64,000 bases of DNA from Varibaculum cambriense (GTDB lineage: Bacteria > Actinomycetota > Actinomycetes > Actinomycetales > Actinomycetaceae): the NCBI RefSeq assembly GCF_002848005.1, contig NZ_PKHX01000010.1, forward strand, positions 11,294-75,293, in the 5' to 3' direction. Below, one piece after another: positions 18,463 through 26,679 of the stretch; within the stretch, counting starts at the first letter, position 1, and every line of letters begins with the position of its first letter. The position numbers were made by a program, and so were the translations under genes. The notes beneath the pieces are model-generated. The model did no database searches. It was not told the origin of the DNA and worked only from the letters and a program-made list of their open reading frames with translations.

Positions 18463-19674
18463 CTAATCTAGCACCATGCAGTGGAAATAGTCGCCCTCCG
18501 AGACGGAAGTGACCGCCTCGGGGATAACCGCCAGCGCGTTCGCCCGAGCCATAGTGGATAGTAAAAGGTCTTCTGGCTCGCCAGTTAGACGCGCGCGGTA
18601 ACCACTATCGGGGGCACCCACGATTTTCACGGGTACAAACTGCCGCCTACCAGCCGGGGAACGCCAACCGCGATCCACTCGCGCGCGCAAAGAAGGACGA
18701 TACAGTTCTTCCCAACCCGCCATATGCCGCAGACAGGGACGTACAAAAATCTCGTAACTAATCTGGGCGGCTACCGGATTGCCCGGGAGGCAGAATATCG
18801 GGGTCCCTTCCCCCACCGTGCCATAACCGAGTTGTTTACCGGGAGTCATCGCCACATTGTCAAAGCGAGCAGTACCTAAAGGTGCTAACACCTCTTTAAC
18901 CGTGTCGGCGCTACCGTAGGACAATCCCCCGGTGGTGATAATAATATCTGCCCGAACTAGCTGGTCTTCAATGGTTTCCGAGAGCGCTTTTTGTTCATCT
19001 GGCACTGCTGCCACTCGAAACGTGTCCGCGCGCGCATCCGCCACCGCGGAAGAAAGCGCATGCCCATTAGCATCGAAGACTGCCCCGGCGCGGACCGGTT
19101 TACCCGGCTCAATCAGTTCATCTCCGATAGACAAAATTACTACCCGAGGACGCGGACGCACCGTGACCCGCAGGCGTCCTACTCCCGCCAATAACGCTAC
19201 TTGCCGCGATCCAATACGTGATCCGGCACGCAAAATCGGGGTGCCGGCACTTACGTCTTGCCCCCGCCGCAAAATATTTTTTCCCTTAGTAGGCGCAGAT
19301 AAAATCTGAACCCGCGCCGGCGCCTGGTCGGTTTCCTCTAGCGGAACTACCGTGTCGGCTCCCACTGGTAAGGGCGCACCCGAAGCGATCCTAACTGCAC
19401 TATTTTCCACTAGGGTGCACGGCTCTGCATCACCCGCTTTCACCTCGGCAATCACGTCCAGGTAAACCTGACGCATTTTGCCGGCTCCCCCCACGTCTTG
19501 GGAACGCACCGCATAACCATCCAAAGTTGCCTGGTCGGTGACCGGCAAATCGAAAGGTGCGCTCACGTCCTCGGCTAGGACACACCCCACCGCATCCGGC
19601 AGCAGCACGTCCAGGGGATCTAGCGGCGCCACTAGGGAAAGACAAGTATTTAAATGTTCCGCAACCGTGCGCAT
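18463..19674 (-). CDS. glp: MoeA-like protein, probably Glp (division-linked gephyrin homologue)
   Basis: A 403-residue MoeA/gephyrin-fold protein. Start ATG 19674 is chosen for a strong GGAGG site just upstream and the family-typical N-terminus MRTVAEHL; the frame stays open to 19773. Domains: MoeA N-terminal (PFDLPVTDQATLDGYAV), linker, the molybdenum-cofactor-binding fold (ILSIGDELIEPG, IIITTGGLSYGSADTV, PGKQLGYG, IFCLPGNPVAAQISYEIFV) and a C-terminal beta-barrel. The neighbours (rimJ, cyclo-ligase, displaced GLPR-like) are those of Glp, which in Corynebacterium binds FtsZ. No other molybdopterin genes lie here, so a cofactor role is less likely but not excluded. Confidence 0.82.
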   Translation of the reverse strand: MRTVAEHLNTCLSLVAPLDPLDVLLPDAVGCVLAEDVSAPFDLPVTDQATLDGYAVRSQDVGGAGKMRQVYLDVIAEVKAGDAEPCTLVENSAVRIASGAPLPVGADTVVPLEETDQAPARVQILSAPTKGKNILRRGQDVSAGTPILRAGSRIGSRQVALLAGVGRLRVTVRPRPRVVILSIGDELIEPGKPVRAGAVFDANGHALSSAVADARADTFRVAAVPDEQKALSETIEDQLVRADIIITTGGLSYGSADTVKEVLAPLGTARFDNVAMTPGKQLGYGTVGEGTPIFCLPGNPVAAQISYEIFVRPCLRHMAGWEELYRPSLRARVDRGWRSPAGRRQFVPVKIVGAPDSGYRARLTGEPEDLLLSTMARANALAVIPEAVTSVSEGDYFHCMVLD

Positions 19675-19779
19675 TAATCCTCCTGAGTCTGGTACTGCTA
19701 CCAGGTTACCTGCCAGGGTCTTTAGCGCGGTAGCGAAAAGCCGACTATGGGCAAACCCGCCAGCGTCTATCATTGACTC

Positions 19780-20400
19780 ATGGGTTCTGTGATTAGTAAG
19801 CCTGCACTGCGAAAAAAGTTCCTTGATCGGCGCCGCTTAACGTTCTCCCCTGCTCAACGCATCCAGGCAGAATCGCAAGTCCTCGCGGCTGCCCGGCCTC
19901 TATTAGATTCCTTAAAACCCGGCGAGGCAGTAGCCAGTTATCTTTCTTTCGACACTGAAGTTCCTACCTTTTTACTCAACGAAGCTATTTTAGATTCCGG
20001 TTTGAAACTAATGGTTCCCTGTGATCTGGAGCAGCCGCGTTGGGGACAGTTAGATCCGGTACAACACACTCGCGCCCTCTACCGCCGCTTCAATCCCCAC
20101 CCGCCACTACTTTCAAAAGAGATGCACGGTAACGAACTGGCGAAACTGGGGTTAAAGTTTATTTTCTTACCTGCTCTGGCAGTCGATAGGACGCAGGCGC
20201 GCCTAGGGCGAGGAGCCGGCTGGTACGACCAGGCTTTGGCGCACTGCAATCTGACTGGCTCCACTCGCCCCCAGCTAATTGCCCTAACTCATGACTGGGA
20301 AGTCTTACAGGCGGGGACGCTACCCCAGGAACCGCATGACCAGTTAGTTGATCAGGTACTTACTTCCTCGGGACGTTTGCAAAAACTAGGCAGCGAGTAG
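19780..20400 (+). CDS. 5-formyltetrahydrofolate cyclo-ligase
   Basis: Converts 5-formyl-THF to 5,10-methenyl-THF with ATP, returning the storage form of folate to one-carbon metabolism. The 206 residues carry the N-terminal KPALRKKFLDRRR, the substrate-binding YLSFDTEVPT, and the ATP-binding RLGRGAGWYDQAL near residue 147. It is divergent from glp with 105 bp between them. This pairing is conserved across actinobacteria. Confidence 0.94.
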   Translation: MGSVISKPALRKKFLDRRRLTFSPAQRIQAESQVLAAARPLLDSLKPGEAVASYLSFDTEVPTFLLNEAILDSGLKLMVPCDLEQPRWGQLDPVQHTRALYRRFNPHPPLLSKEMHGNELAKLGLKFIFLPALAVDRTQARLGRGAGWYDQALAHCNLTGSTRPQLIALTHDWEVLQAGTLPQEPHDQLVDQVLTSSGRLQKLGSE

Positions 20401-20646
20401 ATTTACGATCCCGGTGGCAGGTTAGGTACCAGTTAGGTTGTACTGTCCCCTAAAGGCAGATTATGGCGGTTACCTCGCAGTGCGGCTCTCCCCAGCTCTA
20501 GCGCTCCTAAGAGGAGGAAATAACCCGGCGGTTAATGGTTTTCTGCAGGTAGCACTGCTTAGTCCCCAAGGGGTAATAACCTCCATGTTTTCCGGCGGAT
20601 TATCTCGGCTTTCCCTAGCGGTCAGGGAACCGACAAAAATCTGGTT

Positions 20647-21321
20647 ATGCGCGAGTTCCTTTGGCGTTGGCGACGCACTATCGCCCTAGCAGCCGCAGTT
20701 GCAGTAGCCGTCACCTTACTGCGTTTAGTACTGCCCCAAGTGGTCACGAAACCACTATTAGTTGCCGCCACCGATATTCCACCAGGAACCATTATCGACC
20801 CTGGCCAAGTAACTGTGAAAGAGATTCCCGTGGCCGCCCTGCCACCTCAGGCTTATAAGAAACCTTCCCAGGCAGTAGGTCAGCGGACAGCCGTTCCCAT
20901 TCCTGCCGGCACTACCCTGTTTCCGGCCTTATTTTCTTCTTCTCCTTTTTCACGACAATCCTATGAAGGGAAAGTGATTTTGGCACTACCTTTGCGAGAA
21001 AGCGATCAAGGCCTGGCCAGCGCCGGTGATGAAGTGATTTTCTTCCTCGGAAATGATCAAGATAGTAACTCTGCCCCCGAGACCAGCCCGGACACTACTA
21101 ATCCGCAAACCATTCCCGAGGGCGGGGCGAGAAAATCTGCAGAGGATAAGGAACTCTCCGCGCAAATCACGGCGCAAGTATTAGCAGTCAGTGCCGCTAG
21201 CGGATCTTTGACGGGCGGGCAAAAAGCCGCCACCATTGAGGTTGCGGTTAACCCTCGTGAGGCTGGCCGCCTGGTCCAAGCCAGTAAATCCGAACCGCTA
21301 CAATTGGCCAGGACAGGTTAA
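20647..21321 (+). CDS. SAF-domain membrane-anchored protein
   Basis: A 224-residue protein with a single N-terminal helix (about residues 11-32) and an external SAF domain (about 36-110: VAATDIPPGTIIDPGQVTVKEIP, then AVPIPAGTTL), as in CpaB/RcpC and flagellar FlgA-like proteins. No other Flp-pilus gene is present. The same gene sits between the cyclo-ligase and mscL in many actinobacteria and has no known role. Its ribosome-binding site is weak. The 246 bp before it hold no gene I can support. Confidence 0.8.
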   Translation: MREFLWRWRRTIALAAAVAVAVTLLRLVLPQVVTKPLLVAATDIPPGTIIDPGQVTVKEIPVAALPPQAYKKPSQAVGQRTAVPIPAGTTLFPALFSSSPFSRQSYEGKVILALPLRESDQGLASAGDEVIFFLGNDQDSNSAPETSPDTTNPQTIPEGGARKSAEDKELSAQITAQVLAVSAASGSLTGGQKAATIEVAVNPREAGRLVQASKSEPLQLARTG

Positions 21322-21340
21322 TACAACTAGATGAGGAATA

Positions 21341-21778
21341 ATGAGTAAAGAAAATACTGGTTTCATTGCTGGATTCAAAGAATTTATTTCCCGCGGCAAC
21401 GCCATCGATCTGGCAGTTGGGGTCGTTATTGGTGCCGCCTTTGGAGCGGTAGTCACCGCCATCGTGGATAAATTCATTAATCCGCTAATTGCGGGACTAG
21501 TGGGCAAACCTAACTTCGATAATGTATTAGAGTTCCACCTGGGCAACGCGACTGTGCAACCGGGCGCCATTATTACCGCCCTCGTGAACTTCCTGCTGGT
21601 AGCCCTAGCGATTTACACCTGCGTTATTGTTCCGATGAATAAGCTGATGCGTATGCGTGACGCTAAAGCTAAGGCCGACGAGGAGGCGGAAGAGCCCAAG
21701 GCAGATCCCCAGGTAGAACTACTAACCGAAATCCGCGACCTCCTACAATCCGAAAAATCCGCCTCCCAAAACAGCTAA
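21341..21778 (+). CDS. mscL: Large-conductance mechanosensitive channel
   Basis: Homopentameric emergency valve that opens under hypo-osmotic shock. The 145 residues show FKEFISRGNAIDLAVGVVIGAAFG (pore helix TM1), TM2 around residues 82-105, and a charged cytosolic C-terminal helix (KAKADEEAEEPKADPQVELL). It starts 19 bp after the SAF gene behind GAGGAA and is probably in the same operon. Confidence 0.97.
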   Translation: MSKENTGFIAGFKEFISRGNAIDLAVGVVIGAAFGAVVTAIVDKFINPLIAGLVGKPNFDNVLEFHLGNATVQPGAIITALVNFLLVALAIYTCVIVPMNKLMRMRDAKAKADEEAEEPKADPQVELLTEIRDLLQSEKSASQNS

Positions 21779-21807
21779 CCCCGTCACGGGTCTGGCTCGG
21801 GTTGCGT

Positions 21808-21905
21808 GGGGGAAAGTTTAGTCCGAGTGGGTGCGGTGGGCATAAGAATTCGGAAAACGCCGCTACGTTTTCCGAATTCTTGGGCGGGAGGACAAACTTT
21901 CCCCC
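21808..21905. repeat. Nested inverted repeat after mscL
   Basis: An outer perfect 12-bp stem (GGGGGAAAGTTT at 21808-21819 with its complement at 21894-21905), extended inward by a mismatch and four more pairs (GTCC/GGAC). It encloses a perfect 17-bp inner hairpin, AAGAATTCGGAAAACG(C) type, at 21844-21881. It probably terminates mscL and/or the convergent minus-strand gene, though no T-run follows the inner stem. Confidence 0.7.
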
Positions 21906-21946
21906 GCGCTCGACCCGGACTAACCGAAGGAAAACCCAAATGATGA

Positions 21947-22138
21947 CTACTGATTATGCTCGCGCCAATGCGGGGGCATTTCGGATAGATAATCTACCTC
22001 GGGACGCTGATCAGCAGGTTCTTGCTGCTCACTTTGCTCTGGGATGGTATCGGCGCTTTCCTGCCAGGAAGTGGGTTTCCCTTCGCGAATGCGCCGGCGA
22101 TCCACCTCGGAGTAGGTACGCGCTGCCGGATGCTTCAT
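21947..22138 (-). CDS. Small conserved-looking protein downstream of the giant ATPase
   Basis: A 63-residue hydrophilic protein (MKHPAARTYSEVDRRRIREG...). Its ATG lies 2 bp after the stop codon of the 1397-residue gene (TAACTATG), so it is probably translated by re-initiation. No family, membrane segment or cysteine is visible. The opposite-strand frame over the same DNA is longer but has no ribosome-binding site and an odd composition, so I prefer this one. Confidence 0.5.
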   Translation of the reverse strand: MKHPAARTYSEVDRRRIREGKPTSWQESADTIPEQSEQQEPADQRPEVDYLSEMPPHWREHNQ

Positions 22139-22140
22139 AG

Positions 22141-25100
22141 TTAAACGTTCCGGGTGACGACATTCTTCAGGATCGTTTCCACCTGACCGTCACGGCGCTG
22201 CAAGCCTAGCTCATTAAAGAGCAGCTCCACTTCTTCATCCACGCTGCGAGTCTTATCGTCCGAACGAATCCAGGCGAGCAGATCATCTAGCTGGTCATCG
22301 CCATAGGCAGTTAGAGGCAAACCTCGCGAAATGGCGGGACGCTTTACGCTGCGCTTTTCTTCGCTTGTTACCTCTTGCGAAACGGGGGAAGCAGCGGGCA
22401 GTGGCGCGGGTGCCGGGGAGGCCGCAGGCGCGGGAGCTGTCGCTGCTTCCCGCTGTGCTTGCGCTTTTTTGCGCTCCTCAACCACATCAACCACCAAATC
22501 CAGTAGCTGTTGAGCTTGCGCAGCCGGATCCATAAATACCGCGGTGGAATAGACAATGCTTACTACCCACCCATATTCTTTCAGCCTTTGCAGCCAGTGC
22601 CGTTCGCGCCGCCGCAAAGATTTCTCGGCTACATAGTCCGGGTTGTCGGTCAGGACTGCCACCAGTAGCTCATCGGGATAGTCTGGATGCCCGATGGCTA
22701 GCGGAATCCGCATACCGTTCTTGGGCCCTAGGTTGGGAATCACGGTCAGCCCTACTGAATAGAGCCTTTCCGCTAGATCCAGGAGCAAGCGATCAGGCTG
22801 AGATTCTTCCTCATCCATTGCCTGCGCGGCCTCAACTGGCCCCACAGTTTGTGCCTCGGCTCGGGCAGCCTGTAGCAAATCGTAAAGCATCTGGGAGCCC
22901 GGGTGATGCAGACGTTGCGGGTCGATAGCTTCCGGTGCCATCGACGACACCAAAGATAGTTCTTTACGCACCATGGAAACTGCGTCTACCAGTAGTGCCG
23001 TGCCGTCAGCTGCCGAGATAACTCCAAAGTCATGGAGTACTTGACCGTGAGGAGTCTTGGCGAAACCTACCGATAAAATCACGTGATCCCGGCGCAGTCC
23101 TGCTGCTCCGGCCGCATCTACAATCACAAACGGTTCGTCTTGGTTACTACCCAGGAATTCATCCAACTGCGGGTTACGAGCGACTTCACTCATAATCGCG
23201 GCACTGATCCGCCGAGCATGCTTGACCGTCAAAGCTACCACTCCCAAAGACTCCTTGCTTTGAGACTGGGCGTGCAAGCAAACTTGCCGCACTACCTCCT
23301 CAACTTCCTGGGAAGAGGTTTCGACGCATTGGGCACCGGGAGCAGGCATTCCTCGTCCATCGACGACCGTCAAAGTCACCGGGCGAGAGGGGCGCGGCAC
23401 GGTTACCGGCATCACATCCCGTCCATAGTCGTGATCGGCCAGGAAGGAAGCTACCCACTCATTTACCCGCGACCGGGTAGGAGGCGCGGTTAGCTGCGGG
23501 AATATGCCCGCAAACTCTGAGATAGTGCCTTGCTCACTGCGGCGTACATCCCCCACGACTACTACTTGTTTCGCCCTCGCAATTGCGGGAATGACTTCTG
23601 CCAAATCGGTGTTTTCCACCCCGTCCAGTACCAGCAAATCCACGGGGTGATCATTGCCGAGAATCTGGGGTACCAGTACCGGAGGAATCGCGCGAATCGG
23701 CCGTAGCCGCTCCACAATCGGGAACTGCCCGATCACTTCTGGCAGGTCGCTGCGAGCATCTTTCAATACTTGCTCTAGGTCAGAAACCGTTTCCGACTGG
23801 GAATCTACCAGTTTGGCTACCTGGTGGCGTACTTGATACAAAACTTGTCCCGACAGCGAGTTAACCTGGGCAAGATCCAGTTCCCGTAGCCGCGCAGAGA
23901 GCTCGCTGAGGCGTTCTCCATCAAAATGCGCCAGGCGGTCATCTAGACGCAGCATTTCCGCCAACGCTGATGCCCACCAGGAAAGATCTAGCTCTGCTCG
24001 TAGTAACTCGAAGGGAACTCGCCGTTCTCGCAGGTCATCAACGAGTTCATCGAGACCTAAATCGTGTAATTCTTTCAGAATTGAAACCCGCTGCGGTAGG
24101 CGTTCGGCTCCTTTTTCATCTTGGGACAAGTTATCAATCAAAGTGGCTAACTCGTCGAGCGGCATTTGCGTTAAATCGCCAAATCCAGTGGAAAAGAACG
24201 GCTGTAACCGCGCGATATGGCTGCGTAGGGCTTCCTCGGCTTTTTGCATCTGGTCAAGGCGTCCCGGCAGAACCGGCCAGCCTCCACCGGGAGAATATTC
24301 GCGCCAAATCCGGCGCTGCTGCTGCACCCGGATCAGCTCCCGATGTAGGTCTTCAACTTTTCGCCCCGGTCGCACCATGTCTTTAGCCTGTTTTATTAGG
24401 CGACGCCGCTGGGATTCCTTCATGTTCAGAGCGCGTTCTTTACGCCATTTCTTGGTAGCGGTGGCAATCACCATATCGGCAGCCGAACGCTCGAAAATCT
24501 GGGGCTTGAACACGTCCATGGCTTCGCGCAGACCGTCGAGCATCCGCAACTGGTCATGCCATTGGTTAAGATTCCTGGCTCGCAGCAGCCCGGTTTCCTT
24601 TTGAGCGCGATCAATATCCGCGCGCACCTGCGGCAACATACGACCCGCTAGCTGGCTGACTCCCTCTACTGCGGTATCAACCATTTCGGGAGAAGAAATT
24701 ACTACCGAATGCCAGGGATTGGTGGCTCTTGTCTGCGAGAAAATCCCTTCTTCGGCGGCTTGCACCAGTAACTCTTGGGCACGTTTCGCCCCATCAGACG
24801 CAATATGATGCAAAGTTTCCAAATCGAAACGTACTTTAGTGCGCGGCCCGGGTTTCATAGAGGTTAAATCGGCCAGCACCTGCAAAGCATCATAGGCAGA
24901 CACCTGCCAGGGGTCGCGTTTGCGATGCAGCTGCTCCATATATCCACCCAGCTGGGAGCGCACCTGAGTCAGTTCGTTACGCATCTTCATAGTCGCTTCA
25001 TCAGCTGCCGGATCTACTGATTCCAGTGGAGCGCTTAAAGATTCCAGCAACTTGGCGGGGATAATGTCACGCCAACGGCTCCGATTCGACAAATCCAAGG

Positions 25101-26334
25101 TGAGGCTCTCTAGCCCTAAACGATTCAAATACCCCAATACCTGCTGTAGGCGACGCCGCGCGCCTGGCACATAGGCAATGGTGCGTCCGGCACTGGCAGC
25201 GTCCGCTAAAATCGCGGCCACCGTGGAGGTCTTTTCCGATTCCGGCGGCGCATCTAACAGTAGATTTGCCCCGGAGGCCACCGCATCTAACACGTTATGC
25301 TGGGCGGGATCTAAATCTCCTACCCCATGCTCGGCCAGGGGATCACGGTCAGTCAATACCGGTTGCGGTAGCGGAGAAAGCACTGCCCCAGCGGCCTCTA
25401 CATCTCCGCAAAGCGCGGCAGTCACCTCGGACTGTTCCAGCAGATCTTGATTGAGCGCAAAATCTTTGACCAGGTTGGAAAGAGGATGCAGGTATTGGCC
25501 TACGGTGAGCGAATCGTAGAGGTCAAATCCCAGCAGATGCCGCAACCCCAAGCGTCGCAACTCGTGCAGGGCGTTGGTGGGGCTAAAAGCTACCGCAGCC
25601 TGCGTACCTTGCAAAATGGAAACAATTTCTGCTTGCTCGCCCTTTTCCCGCAGTGCCGCTTCCAGTGGCGGCCAGACTTCTACTGTGCTGTCCAGAGTGA
25701 TCAACACGTCCTCATCGGCGGTTAAAGACAGCTCTACCGGACACAGCAATGCCGGTCCGGTAATAGTGCGCGGCTCACTGGCGCATACTTTTTCAATATC
25801 GTAAACCGCACTATCTGCAGTCTGTTCCTCGACAGTATCTTCACTGCTAGAAAGGTTACTTTCTGCATTTACTGCCGTTGCAGCGGTTGCCGACATTTTC
25901 GTAGTCGAGGACGCAGATTTACTCGCGGCGCGTTCCCAGGCGGCTCCTAAAGTGCCGCCTTGTCGCCAAGAGGCAGTCCCAATCGCCAAATAAACCGGCG
26001 CGCTACCGTAACGGGATTCGCGGTCGCGGGAAGCAGAAAGCACTTCGCGAGCCCGGATCCGGCAATGGGATAGGGCACGCGGTTCGCGTACCAGGTTAGA
26101 TAACCGAGTCGGACGCCCTCCATATAACTGCGCTAAGCCCCCGGGGTGGGCAGCAGACAGCTCTAGGTAGCCGGAGGAGGTCTCCTCGGCGATAGTATGC
26201 TCCAAGCTGGCATTCCAATGCGAGAGCATCTCCTGTACCAGCTGTTTACGGTTTTTGGGCGCCGCTGTTTCCGCGACGGCCTCGCTGGCAACGTCTTCCG
26301 CTGTGGTCATCTCTGTTTCCGGGTTATAGCTCAC
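22141..26334 (-). CDS. Giant helicase-like protein with degenerate ATPase and nuclease motifs
   Basis: A 1397-residue protein resembling large actinobacterial SF1/DUF4011-type helicases. The region at about 345-420 matches the P-loop context (DPAQHNVLDAVASGANLLLDA) but reads APPESEKTS where GPPGTGKT is expected. A coiled, helical middle (about 460-850) is followed by a second RecA-like part (DLLVLDGVENTDLAEVIPAIARAKQVVVVGD, about 900-935). The C-terminal part resembles an MTES_1575-type endonuclease fold (GMRIPLAIGHPDYPDELL, then LKEYGWVVSIVYS) without its usual acidic residues. GTG start at 26334, or ATG 26310. Probably a non-catalytic or diverged family member. Confidence 0.75.
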   Translation of the reverse strand: MSYNPETEMTTAEDVASEAVAETAAPKNRKQLVQEMLSHWNASLEHTIAEETSSGYLELSAAHPGGLAQLYGGRPTRLSNLVREPRALSHCRIRAREVLSASRDRESRYGSAPVYLAIGTASWRQGGTLGAAWERAASKSASSTTKMSATAATAVNAESNLSSSEDTVEEQTADSAVYDIEKVCASEPRTITGPALLCPVELSLTADEDVLITLDSTVEVWPPLEAALREKGEQAEIVSILQGTQAAVAFSPTNALHELRRLGLRHLLGFDLYDSLTVGQYLHPLSNLVKDFALNQDLLEQSEVTAALCGDVEAAGAVLSPLPQPVLTDRDPLAEHGVGDLDPAQHNVLDAVASGANLLLDAPPESEKTSTVAAILADAASAGRTIAYVPGARRRLQQVLGYLNRLGLESLTLDLSNRSRWRDIIPAKLLESLSAPLESVDPAADEATMKMRNELTQVRSQLGGYMEQLHRKRDPWQVSAYDALQVLADLTSMKPGPRTKVRFDLETLHHIASDGAKRAQELLVQAAEEGIFSQTRATNPWHSVVISSPEMVDTAVEGVSQLAGRMLPQVRADIDRAQKETGLLRARNLNQWHDQLRMLDGLREAMDVFKPQIFERSAADMVIATATKKWRKERALNMKESQRRRLIKQAKDMVRPGRKVEDLHRELIRVQQQRRIWREYSPGGGWPVLPGRLDQMQKAEEALRSHIARLQPFFSTGFGDLTQMPLDELATLIDNLSQDEKGAERLPQRVSILKELHDLGLDELVDDLRERRVPFELLRAELDLSWWASALAEMLRLDDRLAHFDGERLSELSARLRELDLAQVNSLSGQVLYQVRHQVAKLVDSQSETVSDLEQVLKDARSDLPEVIGQFPIVERLRPIRAIPPVLVPQILGNDHPVDLLVLDGVENTDLAEVIPAIARAKQVVVVGDVRRSEQGTISEFAGIFPQLTAPPTRSRVNEWVASFLADHDYGRDVMPVTVPRPSRPVTLTVVDGRGMPAPGAQCVETSSQEVEEVVRQVCLHAQSQSKESLGVVALTVKHARRISAAIMSEVARNPQLDEFLGSNQDEPFVIVDAAGAAGLRRDHVILSVGFAKTPHGQVLHDFGVISAADGTALLVDAVSMVRKELSLVSSMAPEAIDPQRLHHPGSQMLYDLLQAARAEAQTVGPVEAAQAMDEEESQPDRLLLDLAERLYSVGLTVIPNLGPKNGMRIPLAIGHPDYPDELLVAVLTDNPDYVAEKSLRRRERHWLQRLKEYGWVVSIVYSTAVFMDPAAQAQQLLDLVVDVVEERKKAQAQREAATAPAPAASPAPAPLPAASPVSQEVTSEEKRSVKRPAISRGLPLTAYGDDQLDDLLAWIRSDDKTRSVDEEVELLFNELGLQRRDGQVETILKNVVTRNV

Positions 26335-26501
26335 GATGCCACCATACGCGAAAGCGGGGGTTTGCCCTGGTTGCCATGCCCTAAGATCGCGAAAACGACA
26401 ATTCTCACGTCCTAGGTATTCTGCAATAACTCGGAGTGCAATTTTGAGCCCGCTTAACCAGTGTTATCCTAGACTGGCTGAGGCGCTGACGGCCGCCTTG
26501 C

Positions 26502-26574
26502 GCCCTCGTAGCTCAGGGGATAGAGCACCGCTCTCCTAAAGCGGGTGTCGGACGTTCGAATCGTCTCGGGGGCA
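26502..26574 (+). tRNA. tRNA-Arg (anticodon CCT)
   Basis: The cloverleaf folds fully: acceptor GCCCTCG/CGGGGGC, anticodon stem CCGCT/AGCGG with loop CTCCTAA, and a T-loop with TTCGAAT. The CCA end is not encoded. It reads AGG. Confidence 0.95.
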
Positions 26575-26615
26575 CTATCAGACAGATTTTCCTCTGTTTC
26601 TTCCCTTTAAACCCT

Positions 26616-26662
26616 TCGGCCAGGCACCACCCCGAGGACGAACCTCGAGAGCACCTGGCCGA
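26616..26662 (-). terminator. Two-tier hairpin downstream of the phosphate transporter
   Basis: Outer 9-bp stem TCGGCCAGG/CCTGGCCGA and inner CGAGG/CCTCG, placed 18 bp after the transporter stop codon on the minus strand and after tRNA-Arg on the plus strand. Confidence 0.6.
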
Positions 26663-26679
26663 TGGGGGCTGATAATGAC

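Noticed and set aside
18463..19674. MoeA as evidence for molybdenum-cofactor synthesis
   Set aside because: No other molybdopterin gene is present, and the neighbours are those of the division-linked Glp form.
20438..20689. Plus-strand frame before the SAF gene
   Set aside because: No ribosome-binding site, and it overlaps the start of a better-supported gene; its product matches nothing.
21802..22140. 112-codon plus-strand frame after mscL
   Set aside because: It runs through the nested inverted repeat and opposes the coupled 63-residue frame, which has better context.
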